From Mucilaginibacter galii (lineage in GTDB: Bacteria; Bacteroidota; Bacteroidia; Sphingobacteriales; Sphingobacteriaceae): 64,000 nucleotides of DNA. Position numbers and translations under genes: made by a program. Positions 27,713 through 36,237 of the stretch are shown here, piece after piece. The stretch spans positions 248,001 through 312,000 of the forward strand of contig NZ_BMDO01000002.1 in NCBI RefSeq assembly GCF_014635825.1, written 5' to 3'. Positions within the stretch are counted from its first letter, which is position 1, and every line of letters begins with the position of its first letter. The notes below the pieces were generated by a model. That model was not told the origin of the DNA. It was given only the letters and a program-made list of their open reading frames with translations, and made no database searches.

Positions 27713-30688
27713 TTATTGTAGTTTATGATAGATCTCTATTTCGTTAATGGCTAAAATGGCCGTGGCTTTTTTCTCGGGTACGGCCATGCCGTTCGCATCT
27801 TTTTTGCCGGTAACCTCTACCAGTCCAAAACCGTCCTTATCGGTATTGGCGCCGGTAAGCTCAACCGTAAGGGTTTTGCCTTTGGTGGGTTTTACGGGGA
27901 TAGTGACATAACCTAAGCTCTGCGTGGTTTCGCCGGTGTATACCACCTGGTTATCCACTTTGATGCGGATAGGGTACTTGCGGTTACGCCAGTTATCCAG
28001 CTTCATGGTTACCTCGTCAATTTGTTCGGGCTGTGCAAATGTATATTTTATCCAGCCGTTTTGTGCGTTACCATCGCTGGTCCAACTGGTAGTTTCGTTG
28101 TCATCGTAGCTGTTGTTGGCCTTGTCGGCGTTAGAGCCCGAGCTTACGCTGGCAATATCGATAGCCTTGCGGCTAACAGTGTAAGAAGGGCCTTGTGGTG
28201 TTGGCCCACGTTTTAAGCTGCCTTTAAGCTCCGTAGCAGCTATATAATTACTAATGCCTGCATTGACCTGCACCGGCAATGAAGTTAGGTTGATCGTAGC
28301 TCCTTTTAAACCATCGGCGTTAGCCATTAGTTGGATATTACCTGCCTCCGGCATGGAACGTAAAATAACACGGTTAACACCACACTCAACCGGCAGGCTC
28401 TTCACTAAAATATAATTACCCGGGCCTTGTGCTAAGCCACCGCGCCATTCGGCAGGGCCGCTTAAACCGAAGTTGATCATGCTTAATGCCGTGGGGCAAC
28501 GCTGACCTTTAGCATCCACCACTTCCACATCCACAATAACCAAATCGGCGCCATCGGCCTTGAAACCGGTTGGGCTAATGTGTGGGGTGAGCTTAATAGC
28601 GGCGGGTTCACCTGCGGTATTTAATAATTCTTCGTTTAGTTTTTTACCTGTGTTATCAAAGCTAACGGCTTTCAATTCGCCGGGTTGCCAGTTTATGTTT
28701 TTGAAAGTGAATACGAACTGGTTCGATTGTTCGCCATAACCTAACGATTTACCGTTCAATAACAACTGTACTTTATCGCCTGTAGAAATTACATATACAT
28801 CTTTTTGAGTTCCCTTGGCATAGTTCCAATGGCCTACTAAATGGATGCCGTTCTTGTTAGGATCTACCCAGCCGTCCCAAATTACCTTGTGAGTGTAAAA
28901 GCCGTCTTTCGGAATACGCAATGCATCAACCTCGCCGCTGCGGCGGTAGTTTTCGGTGCCACGGAAATGGGTGTTAGAATCGGAGAAGACAATGTTTACC
29001 CCGCCCGAGCTTACCCGTTTGCCGGTACCCGGGCGCTCGTGCCAGTAATCGTACCAGCGCACGGCGTTCTCTACCGCGTGCGAGTCGGTGTTGCGGTTAT
29101 AGTTAAAGCCGCTTTCTTGTTTGTATTTAGGGCCATCACCATTTTTGTGGTAAGGGGGCGAAAACTCGTCCCAGTACTTACGCAAAGCTTCATCGCGCGA
29201 ATACTCCATAGCCCAGAAAGGTATTTTAGCGCTTTTGTTAACGTAAAGCATTTCGCCGCCATACTCGGCCGCAGGACTTTCCAGCATTTCGCGCGAGCCG
29301 GAGGCACGGCCACCGTGCGGGTCAAACTCGTCGCGGATGGCTTTCATGTCTTTCATGTGTTCCTCAATGATCCCTTTGTTGCCCGATTCATAAAACAGGA
29401 TACTGGGGTTATTGCGGTTGTAAACCATGGCATCGCGCATTACTTCTAACCGTTGCTCCCAGCGGCGGTCTTTAGGGTCGCCCTCGGCATCACCGGCGGG
29501 CATAGCTTGTATGAGGCCCACCCTGTCGCACGATTCCACATCCTGTTTCCAGGGGGTAACGTGCATCCAGCGCACTAAGTTGCCGTTGCTTTCCACCATC
29601 ATGCCGTTGCTGTAATCGCTTACCCAAGCCGGTACAGCATTGCCTAAGGCAGGCCACTCGTTGGTGCTGCGCTGCGCGTAACCATGCATTTGCAGTACGC
29701 GGTCGTTCAGCGTAACCATGCCGTTAGCAAATTCAGTTTTGCGGAAACCGGTACGGGTTTTTACCACATCAACGGTGGCGCCATCTACTTTAAGCACGGT
29801 GTACACATCATACAAATAGCCATAGCCCCAGCTCCAGAAATTGAGGTTGGTAAGCGGCATGTCGGCCTTGATGATCTGCAACTGGCCGGGGGCAATAGTG
29901 GCCTTACCGGCGGTAGTAGTTTTGATCACTTTCCCGTCAGCATCGGCCACCACTACATCTAATTGAACCCTTTTTGGAACCGAATAATCGTTCTTGACCT
30001 GGGTTTCAACAGCCACTGTGGCTTTTTGCAATTTTATATCAAAATCATGAGGATAAATGTAAATTCCTGTGGTTTTAAAGGAAGAATATAAGGGAAGCGT
30101 TTGGTATACTTTATCGGTTACGTGCAGGTACACATTTTTGTTGATACCCCCGTAATTGGCATAAAAGTTAGCATTGTTCCATTGAAACTGGCTGTTGGTG
30201 GCCTTTTCGCGATAGTCCCAGCGGTTGTCTATACGGGCGGCTATTTCGTTGTCACCATTGAGGTTTACCTTATCAGTAATGTCGAAACCGAAGGCCATAA
30301 TGCCGTTCTCGCTCAAGCCAATGGGCTTGCCGTTGAGGTAAAATTCACCAGCCTGCCGTATACCCTCAAACTCTAAAAATAGTTTTTTACCTGCACTACC
30401 GGGCGGCACCCTGAACTTTTTGCGGTACCAGCTAATGCCTACGGTAAGGTCGTGAATATCTTTTTTAAAAGCATCGTCCTCGTTAAATGCATGAGGCAGG
30501 GTAATGCTTTGCCAGTTAACGTCGTTAAATTCAAGCTTTTCGGCACCGGTGGTATCGCCTGCATAAAGCTTCCAGCCGGGGTTAAAATTGTATTTGGCAC
30601 GTGGTACAGGTAGCGATTGGGCAGTAACCCGCCGCATTTCTGCCATAACCATCAAGACTAATAAAGAAATAAGTAATACTCTCCTCAT
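27713..30688 (-). CDS. GH2-fold glycosidase with atypical acid/base motif and C-terminal F5/8 domain
   Basis: The protein has 991 residues: signal peptide, GH2 sugar-binding domain (about 25-200; 'WYRKKFRVPPG', 'GEFYLNGKPIG'), immunoglobulin-like domain, TIM barrel, then beta domains. The C-terminus (about 850-960) is a discoidin/F5-8-like module ('NNSYDDNETTSWTSDG'). The usual GH2 motif NHPS-GNE is 'NPSILFYESGNKGI' here, so the acid/base position holds Lys438 instead of Glu; Glu434 lies four residues before. The likely nucleophile is Glu495 in 'AMEYSRDEA'. I remember a GH2 subgroup with this ESGN pattern in Bacteroidota, so it may be a real variant rather than a dead enzyme. The substrate is unknown. 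Confidence 0.88.
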   Translation of the reverse strand: MRRVLLISLLVLMVMAEMRRVTAQSLPVPRAKYNFNPGWKLYAGDTTGAEKLEFNDVNWQSITLPHAFNEDDAFKKDIHDLTVGISWYRKKFRVPPGSAGKKLFLEFEGIRQAGEFYLNGKPIGLSENGIMAFGFDITDKVNLNGDNEIAARIDNRWDYREKATNSQFQWNNANFYANYGGINKNVYLHVTDKVYQTLPLYSSFKTTGIYIYPHDFDIKLQKATVAVETQVKNDYSVPKRVQLDVVVADADGKVIKTTTAGKATIAPGQLQIIKADMPLTNLNFWSWGYGYLYDVYTVLKVDGATVDVVKTRTGFRKTEFANGMVTLNDRVLQMHGYAQRSTNEWPALGNAVPAWVSDYSNGMMVESNGNLVRWMHVTPWKQDVESCDRVGLIQAMPAGDAEGDPKDRRWEQRLEVMRDAMVYNRNNPSILFYESGNKGIIEEHMKDMKAIRDEFDPHGGRASGSREMLESPAAEYGGEMLYVNKSAKIPFWAMEYSRDEALRKYWDEFSPPYHKNGDGPKYKQESGFNYNRNTDSHAVENAVRWYDYWHERPGTGKRVSSGGVNIVFSDSNTHFRGTENYRRSGEVDALRIPKDGFYTHKVIWDGWVDPNKNGIHLVGHWNYAKGTQKDVYVISTGDKVQLLLNGKSLGYGEQSNQFVFTFKNINWQPGELKAVSFDNTGKKLNEELLNTAGEPAAIKLTPHISPTGFKADGADLVIVDVEVVDAKGQRCPTALSMINFGLSGPAEWRGGLAQGPGNYILVKSLPVECGVNRVILRSMPEAGNIQLMANADGLKGATINLTSLPVQVNAGISNYIAATELKGSLKRGPTPQGPSYTVSRKAIDIASVSSGSNADKANNSYDDNETTSWTSDGNAQNGWIKYTFAQPEQIDEVTMKLDNWRNRKYPIRIKVDNQVVYTGETTQSLGYVTIPVKPTKGKTLTVELTGANTDKDGFGLVEVTGKKDANGMAVPEKKATAILAINEIEIYHKLQ

Positions 30689-30747
30689 GTAAATTGGTTA
30701 TAATAATGATGCGTGAAAAGGGCTTAACCCTTGCTTAAGCAGAAAAA

Positions 30748-30785
30748 AAGCGCCCCTCCCCATCCCCCCCGGAGGGGGAGGGGCT
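30748..30785. repeat. CCCTCC-type repeat, short hairpin copy
   Basis: A hairpin CGCCCCTCCCC ... GGGGGAGGGGCT lies in the 139-bp gap inside the enzyme operon, between CE12 and GH2. It is followed 9 bp later by a second, different copy. Confidence 0.7.
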
Positions 30786-30793
30786 AATAATTA

Positions 30794-30829
30794 AAGTCCT
30801 CCCTCCCAGGGAGGATTTAGGAGGGGCTT
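30794..30829. repeat. CCCTCC-type repeat, 36-bp copy touching a stop codon
   Basis: The unit starts AAGTCCTCCCTCCCAGGGAG and ends TTTAGGAGGGGCTT. It differs by a single base from the copy at 48998-49033, 18 kb away. Its last two bases are part of the CE12 stop codon (30828-30830, minus strand). Confidence 0.85.
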
Positions 30830-31622
30830 ATTTCAAGTATTTTCTCAAAGGGCTTTTACTGTCTTTAATGCCTTGGGCTACCAATTTAGCGTTCAGTTGC
30901 GCACCTGCCTTTATGGTGTGTGTATGATCTTTATCGGTAAAGTATACGGTGCCTACTTTTTCCTGACCTTCTTTATCGTAAACTTCAGACACTATAGTGT
31001 TCAGGTCGATAAACTCAGCGCCGCCTTGTTTGGCAGCTTGAGAGGCCCATAAGCCATAATCGTTAGTGCTGCGATTTACTTTGCCATCTTTCCAGCTGTT
31101 GCGAGGAATAAGGGAGCATACCAACACGGTAGCGCCTTTAGCTTTAGCCTCGCCAATCATTTTACGCAGATACCAGCCATAGCTGTGTATCACTTCCTGC
31201 TTTTTGGTGAGCGGGTTAAACAGGTCTTGACTCTCGTCGCTATTGCTTTTGATAGTGCCGCGTGCGCGGGAGGTATCAACCAGCGGGCTCGAATCGTTAT
31301 GCCCGAATTGCATTACTACAAAATCGCCGGGTTTTATATTAACCAGCACTTTATCCCACCAGCCCTGTGTTTGAAAGGTACGGCTGCTGGTACCGCCCAG
31401 GGCATCATTCTCTACTGTGATTTTAGTGGTATCGAAGTAGGTACCCACATAGCTGCCCCAACCCCATAGGCCACCATCGCCTTTGCCTTTACCGTTCTTT
31501 ACGGTAGAATCGCCTACCAGATAGAGCGTTGGCTTCGGTTTTTGCATAAAAGAGAACAACACGCCGGCTATGACTACAAGACCTAAGGCCAGGATACCGG
31601 TTCTTAATTTTGTATTTAACAT
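30828..31622 (-). CDS. CE12-type rhamnogalacturonan acetylesterase (SGNH hydrolase)
   Basis: The protein has 264 residues with an N-terminal signal or anchor (about 1-27). SGNH blocks are all present: block I 'LVGDSTV' with Ser39 nucleophile, Gly in 'GGTSSRTF', block III 'MQFGHNDSS' with Asn, and the closing 'DKDHTHT' with the Asp-His pair. The spacing and the 'GWGSYV' stretch after block I match CE12 rhamnogalacturonan acetylesterases, which remove acetyl groups from GalA of RG-I so that backbone enzymes can act. It stands 4 bp after another CE12 gene. Confidence 0.9.
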   Translation of the reverse strand: MLNTKLRTGILALGLVVIAGVLFSFMQKPKPTLYLVGDSTVKNGKGKGDGGLWGWGSYVGTYFDTTKITVENDALGGTSSRTFQTQGWWDKVLVNIKPGDFVVMQFGHNDSSPLVDTSRARGTIKSNSDESQDLFNPLTKKQEVIHSYGWYLRKMIGEAKAKGATVLVCSLIPRNSWKDGKVNRSTNDYGLWASQAAKQGGAEFIDLNTIVSEVYDKEGQEKVGTVYFTDKDHTHTIKAGAQLNAKLVAQGIKDSKSPLRKYLK

Positions 31623-31626
31623 CGTC

Positions 31627-32394
31627 TTACTTTAAAAGATATTTATTCAATGCAATTGCTTTATTGGCTTTAATGCCTTCTACTACCGATTGAGCGTTTA
31701 CGGTAGCGCCCATTTTGTTAGGGTGAGTATGATCGCCCGGGAAGAATTTCTTTACCGAATCGGTTCCCCATTGGTCATATTTATCGGCCGTGATACCGTT
31801 CAAATTAATGAAAGCCACTTTTTCTTGCTCGGCCACTTCTCTAGCCCACTTACCGTAATCGTTATCGGCACGCAGCACTTTGCCATCGCGAAACTCGTTA
31901 CGCGGAATCATAGACAGCACGATAGGCGTTGCACCCTTGGCCTTGGTTTCGCGGATGAACTTGCGCAGGTACCAGCCGTAAGTATGTACAGTTTCTTTAG
32001 TACCGTTTGGCCAGGTTAATTCCACTGTTTCTTCGCCTGTGCCTTTTAAAACGCCACGGTAGCCGGCTTTACCGGTATCGGGCTTGCTGCCTTCGTTATG
32101 GCCAAATTGCATCAGCACATAATCTCCGGGGTGCAGCATGGAGTCTACGCGGTGCCAGCGGTTTTCTTTAATAAAGGTACGCGTGCTGCGCCCTGCCATG
32201 GCCTGGTTGTTAATGCTAACTTTGTTTTGGTCGAAGTAATCGGGGAGGATAGAGCCCCATCCCCATTGCACTTTGTCGTTATTATGCACGGTGGAATCGC
32301 CTATAAGATAAATAATAGGCTTGGTGGGCTGTTTAAAGGCCAGAGCGGCTATAAGCACAATGAGGCCTAACCCCGAGAGTTTCAATAATTTCAT
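31627..32394 (-). CDS. CE12-type rhamnogalacturonan acetylesterase (SGNH hydrolase), second copy
   Basis: The protein has 255 residues with a short signal or membrane segment (about 1-20). Block I is 'LIGDSTV' (Ser34), block II 'AMAGRSTRTF', block III 'MQFGHNEGS', and the last block 'FPGDHTHPNKMG' holds Asp and His. It is clearly related to the next gene downstream but well diverged, so a tandem duplication with different acetyl-site preference is possible (inference). It lies in the middle of the enzyme operon; the 91-bp gap to the upstream GH2 gene holds a CCCTCC repeat. Confidence 0.9.
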   Translation of the reverse strand: MKLLKLSGLGLIVLIAALAFKQPTKPIIYLIGDSTVHNNDKVQWGWGSILPDYFDQNKVSINNQAMAGRSTRTFIKENRWHRVDSMLHPGDYVLMQFGHNEGSKPDTGKAGYRGVLKGTGEETVELTWPNGTKETVHTYGWYLRKFIRETKAKGATPIVLSMIPRNEFRDGKVLRADNDYGKWAREVAEQEKVAFINLNGITADKYDQWGTDSVKKFFPGDHTHPNKMGATVNAQSVVEGIKANKAIALNKYLLK

Positions 32395-32444
32395 ATATAA
32401 TTGGTTCGTAGTGGTATGAGTGTTTATTGGTTAAATAGTTTAAT

Positions 32445-32478
32445 ACCCCTCCCAACCCTCCCCAAAAGGGAGGGCTTT
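32445..32478. repeat. CCCTCC-type repeat inside the enzyme operon
   Basis: ACCCCTCCCAACCCTCCCC followed by AAAAGGGAGGGCTTT forms a hairpin in the gap between GH2 and CE12, 8 bp after the GH2 stop codon in transcript order. Confidence 0.75.
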
Positions 32479-32485
32479 TAAGAGC

Positions 32486-34798
32486 TTATTTGGTTGCTTG
32501 CAAGGTTAACGTAGCATCTGGCAAACCGGCCATGCTGGCGTTGAACGTTATGGTGCCTGTATTGGCATTGGCTTTAACAATGGCTATGCAACTGCCTTGA
32601 AACGCCTTGCGCTCGCTGGCCTGGTAGGCTTCATGGCTTAGAATATTGCCGTTATCTACCGCTTGTATTTTGCCCGCACCGCTTACCGCAAACTTGATGA
32701 GGTTATCGGCATTAGGGCAGGGGATGCCTGCGGCATCAACCAGGGTAGCTTTGATAATAGATACCTCATCAAATGTATTGGCTAGCTTCGTTTTAGTGGC
32801 CGATAAAATGATCTTGGCAGGTGCACCGGCCGATTTAAACTCTTCGCTGGTTACCTCTTTACCTTTGTTGCGGCCTACCGCACGGATGGTTCCTTTTTCA
32901 AAGTTAATGTCCCAGTCGCGCGGCGAATCATCGGCAGGTTTAGCTTTTACTCCTTCCGATTTTCCGTTAAGAAACAGTTCCACTTCATCGCAATTGCTGT
33001 ATATCTGTACTTTGGCGTTATCGTAAGTGTCAAAGTCGGTAGGGGTCCAGTTAGCTACCCAGGTACCGGCACCGGCGTTGTCAGATTTACGGACAATGTG
33101 TACCACAGGTTTGTCACTCCACCAGCTTTCACGTTGCAAGCCTTGCTGTTTCCAGTTGCCTGCGCGGTCAAATAGACCTTGGTTATTGGTGGTTTCGGGC
33201 CAGTCGGCTTCGCCCAGGTAATCAAAGCCTGTCCACAAAAACTGACCGGCCATGTAAGGTTTATCTCTTAAAGCCAGCCACATGTTTAGCACGTGCGTGT
33301 TTTCGGTGCCTATCACCTTCCAGTTGGGATGGGCTTCATGTGCGGCAATCAATTCGTTTTCGCGGTAGTTTTGGCCTACCACATCCATCATATTGGCAAA
33401 ACCGTTGGCATAAACCCCCGAAACGTTGGGGCGAAACAAGGCCATGGTAACCGGGCGACCTGGGTCTAACTGATGTATCAGGTTTTGCTGATCGCGGTAT
33501 TTCTTAAAGCCTACCGAGTCTTTAAGGCTATCGTGAATTTCGTTACCCACGCTGTAAAGTACGATAGATGGATGGTTGCGGTCGCGCATCACCATATCGC
33601 GGGTGTCGCGTTCCCACCAATCCGTAAAATACAAGTTGTAGCCTTTTTCGCCATTGTTCTTGGCTGCAGTCCAGGTGTCGAAGGTTTCATCCATCACTAC
33701 AAAGCCCATTCGGTCGCAGAGGTCTAAAAACTCAGGCGTTACCGGGTTGTGCGAAGTACGGATACCGTTAACGCCTGCTTGTTTTAACAATTTAAAGCGT
33801 TCTACCCAAACATCCAGCGGTACGGCCGCACCTACAGCACCACCATCGTGGTGTAAGCAAACGCCTTTGATCTTAATATTCTTACCATTCAGCCAAAAGC
33901 CGGTGGCCGCCTCAAACTTTGCTTCGCGGATGCCGAAGGTGGTTTTAACATCGTCCAGCACTTCTTTGCCTTTAGTAACACGCGTAACAGCGGTGTATAA
34001 GGCAGGCTCATCTAAATTCCAAAGTTTTGGATTATTAACCTGGGCCTCTAAATTAAAATCGGCAGTTTGCCCGGCTGCTATGGTTTTAATACTGCCTGTG
34101 GCACTTACGGTTTTACCCGTTGCATCTGTAATAGTAGTACTTATGGTATACTCGCCCGCTGCTTTGGTGGTATTAATTACCTGCGCCTGAATTTTAACGG
34201 TACCTTTTGTTGTGGTAGCTACGGGTGTGGTTACGTAAACGCTCCAAGGGGTAAAATGTACCGGGTTTAAAGCTACTAGCCTAACATGGCGGTAAATGCC
34301 GGCACCGGTGTAATAACGCGATGCGGGTTGTATGCTATTATCAGCCTTGACAGCTATGATATTGGGTTTGTCAAAAGAAACGTAGGGTGTAACATCGTAT
34401 ATAAAGCTGCTGTAACCGTAGGGGCGCTTACCTAAATGTTTGCCGTTTACCCAAACATCGCTGTTGGCCATTACGCCATCAAACTCTACCGTAATATTTT
34501 TACCGGCATCGGCTTTGCCTAAAGTAAACTGCTTGCGGTACCAGCCTATGCCTGCGGGTAAGTAACCTCCGCCGCGGCTGGTAGGGTTTGCCTGGTCGTA
34601 CGGGCCTTCAATGCTCCAATCGTGCGGCAGGCTAAGCTTGCGCCAAGCTTTATCGTTAAAAGTGGTTTGTTCAGCACCGGTGGCATCACCTTTATAAAAC
34701 GCCCAGTTATCATCAAAGGAGGTAATGGATCGCTGTGCCTGCGTAGCCGATGTTGCTGCCAGCAGCAAAGCAACCATTAATTGTGTTCTTTTTTTCAT
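32486..34798 (-). CDS. GH2 family beta-galactosidase-like enzyme
   Basis: The protein has 770 residues with a signal peptide ending 'SATQAQ'. Domain order: GH2 N-domain ('LPHDWSIEGPYDQANPTSR'), Ig-like domain, TIM barrel, and two C-terminal beta domains with DUF4982-like and Ig-like character. The catalytic acid/base is Glu420 in 'SIVLYSVGNEIHDS' and the nucleophile candidate is Glu499 in 'VIGTENTH'. This is the pattern of canonical active GH2 enzymes with beta-galactosidase activity. In this locus it would trim galactan side chains of RG-I (inference). The gene starts 6 bp after the GH28 stop codon. Confidence 0.92.
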   Translation of the reverse strand: MKKRTQLMVALLLAATSATQAQRSITSFDDNWAFYKGDATGAEQTTFNDKAWRKLSLPHDWSIEGPYDQANPTSRGGGYLPAGIGWYRKQFTLGKADAGKNITVEFDGVMANSDVWVNGKHLGKRPYGYSSFIYDVTPYVSFDKPNIIAVKADNSIQPASRYYTGAGIYRHVRLVALNPVHFTPWSVYVTTPVATTTKGTVKIQAQVINTTKAAGEYTISTTITDATGKTVSATGSIKTIAAGQTADFNLEAQVNNPKLWNLDEPALYTAVTRVTKGKEVLDDVKTTFGIREAKFEAATGFWLNGKNIKIKGVCLHHDGGAVGAAVPLDVWVERFKLLKQAGVNGIRTSHNPVTPEFLDLCDRMGFVVMDETFDTWTAAKNNGEKGYNLYFTDWWERDTRDMVMRDRNHPSIVLYSVGNEIHDSLKDSVGFKKYRDQQNLIHQLDPGRPVTMALFRPNVSGVYANGFANMMDVVGQNYRENELIAAHEAHPNWKVIGTENTHVLNMWLALRDKPYMAGQFLWTGFDYLGEADWPETTNNQGLFDRAGNWKQQGLQRESWWSDKPVVHIVRKSDNAGAGTWVANWTPTDFDTYDNAKVQIYSNCDEVELFLNGKSEGVKAKPADDSPRDWDINFEKGTIRAVGRNKGKEVTSEEFKSAGAPAKIILSATKTKLANTFDEVSIIKATLVDAAGIPCPNADNLIKFAVSGAGKIQAVDNGNILSHEAYQASERKAFQGSCIAIVKANANTGTITFNASMAGLPDATLTLQATK

Positions 34799-34804
34799 GG
34801 TGGA

Positions 34805-36220
34805 TTAATGCTGGGTTGTTAAGTTCGGAATGGTTAGGGTGCTGTTATCGGCAGCAGTAATTTTGCTGTTTTCCCACTTCCAGCCTTCGGCAAATTTCAC
34901 GCTTCCGGCAGTGGCAGCACTAATATCTACGTTTTTAAAATGGAAGTTTTGCAATGCAGATTCTGGTAAGCCAATGGCATTTACTGCTTTTTTAGCGCCA
35001 GTGGCTTTAATGTTGCTAATGTATACATCCTTAAAATGAGGAATCCCTTTAGAGGTAGGTTCAACCTTGGTCAATAATTTTTTCCAGTGCGGAGGCAGGT
35101 TGCTTTCGGTATATCCCTCGGGCAATTTGGAGTAACTGTAGCTTGGATTCCAGTTCAGGGTAATTTGAAAAGCCGTGCCCACACCGTTCATGGTAATATC
35201 GGTAAAGTGTATATCTTCCAAAGTACCACCGCGTGTAACGGCCGACTTTAAGTTTAAGCCGTTGCTGGTGCCGTTGCCGGTTAAACGGGTAGCGTACACG
35301 TGGCGAATATCGCCGGATGTTTCGCTGCCCAGCGTTAATAAGCCCGAGCCTGCACGGGCAATACAATCACGAACGACCACGTATTCGGTTGGCTTATTTA
35401 CCCGTAAGCCGTCCCAGTCTCTACCTGCTTTTAAACAGAAGTCATCATCGTTACAATCAATATCGCAGTTTTGAATTAAAATTTTGGTAGATGAATCTAC
35501 ATCAATGCCATCGGTGCTTGGGCCATGCCCCTCTACGTTGTTGCGAATGGTAATGCCATCGATGGTAACTTGGGTAGAGTATAGCAACTGCACCGTCCAA
35601 AAGCCGGCCTGTTGCAAGGTAATGCCTTTAATGGTGACGTCGGTGGCGTTAGTTACCAGTAAGGTACGAGGGCGTTTAGCGTCGTAGTCAATAATCCAGC
35701 GTAATCCCTTGGCATCATACTCTTTGCGCATGGTGCGGTACATATCCCAAAATGGTTTACCCTGTGCGTTTACCAGCCCCTTGCCAGTAATGGCTACGTT
35801 GCTTTGGTTCAGGATATTGATGAGGGCGGCAGGCCATTTCATCTCAATGCCGGCTACACGAGTATCAATTTCAGGGTAATCGGCTATGTTTTGGCTGCCC
35901 ATTAATTCGGTGCTTTCATCAAGCTGCAGGTTTACATTGTTTTTAAGAAACAACGAACCGGTTAAGTATTTGCCTGGCTTAAACTTTACAATGCCTCCAC
36001 CTGCGGCTGCACATTTATCAATAGCCTGCTGGATAGCCTTGGTGTTAAGCGTTGTACCATCGTTAACGGCTGCAAAATCGTTCACCAAGTAGGCTTTGGT
36101 TTTTGAAGGGAACTTTTTGGCACCTACAGTTTTTACCCAACCAGGCTCATCTGCCGCTTTGACCAAGGGTATGTAAAGGAATAACAGTAATGCGGTAAAA
36201 ATATGCAGGTGCTTTTTCAT
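34805..36220 (-). CDS. GH28 polygalacturonase / rhamnogalacturonan hydrolase-like
   Basis: The start is set at the ATG at 36220, which gives signal peptide 'MKKHLHIFTALLLFLYIP'; an upstream TTG at 36241 would overlap the previous gene. The 471-residue protein is a right-handed beta-helix. GH28 catalytic aspartates are seen: Asp237 in 'STDGIDVDSS' and Asp258-260 in 'CNDDDFCLKAG'. The usual GHG motif is 'GSGLLTLGSE' here, so its His is Ser292, and no RIK motif is evident. This drift is compatible with a rhamnogalacturonan-directed or exo-acting member rather than a plain endo-polygalacturonase (inference). It is the second gene of the enzyme operon. Confidence 0.9.
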   Translation of the reverse strand: MKKHLHIFTALLLFLYIPLVKAADEPGWVKTVGAKKFPSKTKAYLVNDFAAVNDGTTLNTKAIQQAIDKCAAAGGGIVKFKPGKYLTGSLFLKNNVNLQLDESTELMGSQNIADYPEIDTRVAGIEMKWPAALINILNQSNVAITGKGLVNAQGKPFWDMYRTMRKEYDAKGLRWIIDYDAKRPRTLLVTNATDVTIKGITLQQAGFWTVQLLYSTQVTIDGITIRNNVEGHGPSTDGIDVDSSTKILIQNCDIDCNDDDFCLKAGRDWDGLRVNKPTEYVVVRDCIARAGSGLLTLGSETSGDIRHVYATRLTGNGTSNGLNLKSAVTRGGTLEDIHFTDITMNGVGTAFQITLNWNPSYSYSKLPEGYTESNLPPHWKKLLTKVEPTSKGIPHFKDVYISNIKATGAKKAVNAIGLPESALQNFHFKNVDISAATAGSVKFAEGWKWENSKITAADNSTLTIPNLTTQH

Positions 36221-36237
36221 AAGGCAGGTTGCAAGTT

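Noticed and set aside
28841..29449. 202-codon plus-strand frame opposite GH2
   Set aside because: It is entirely antisense to a well-supported GH2 gene, and its length reflects codon bias of the real gene. Other long antisense frames (53902-54468, 54565-55062, 33654-34190) were dropped for the same reason.
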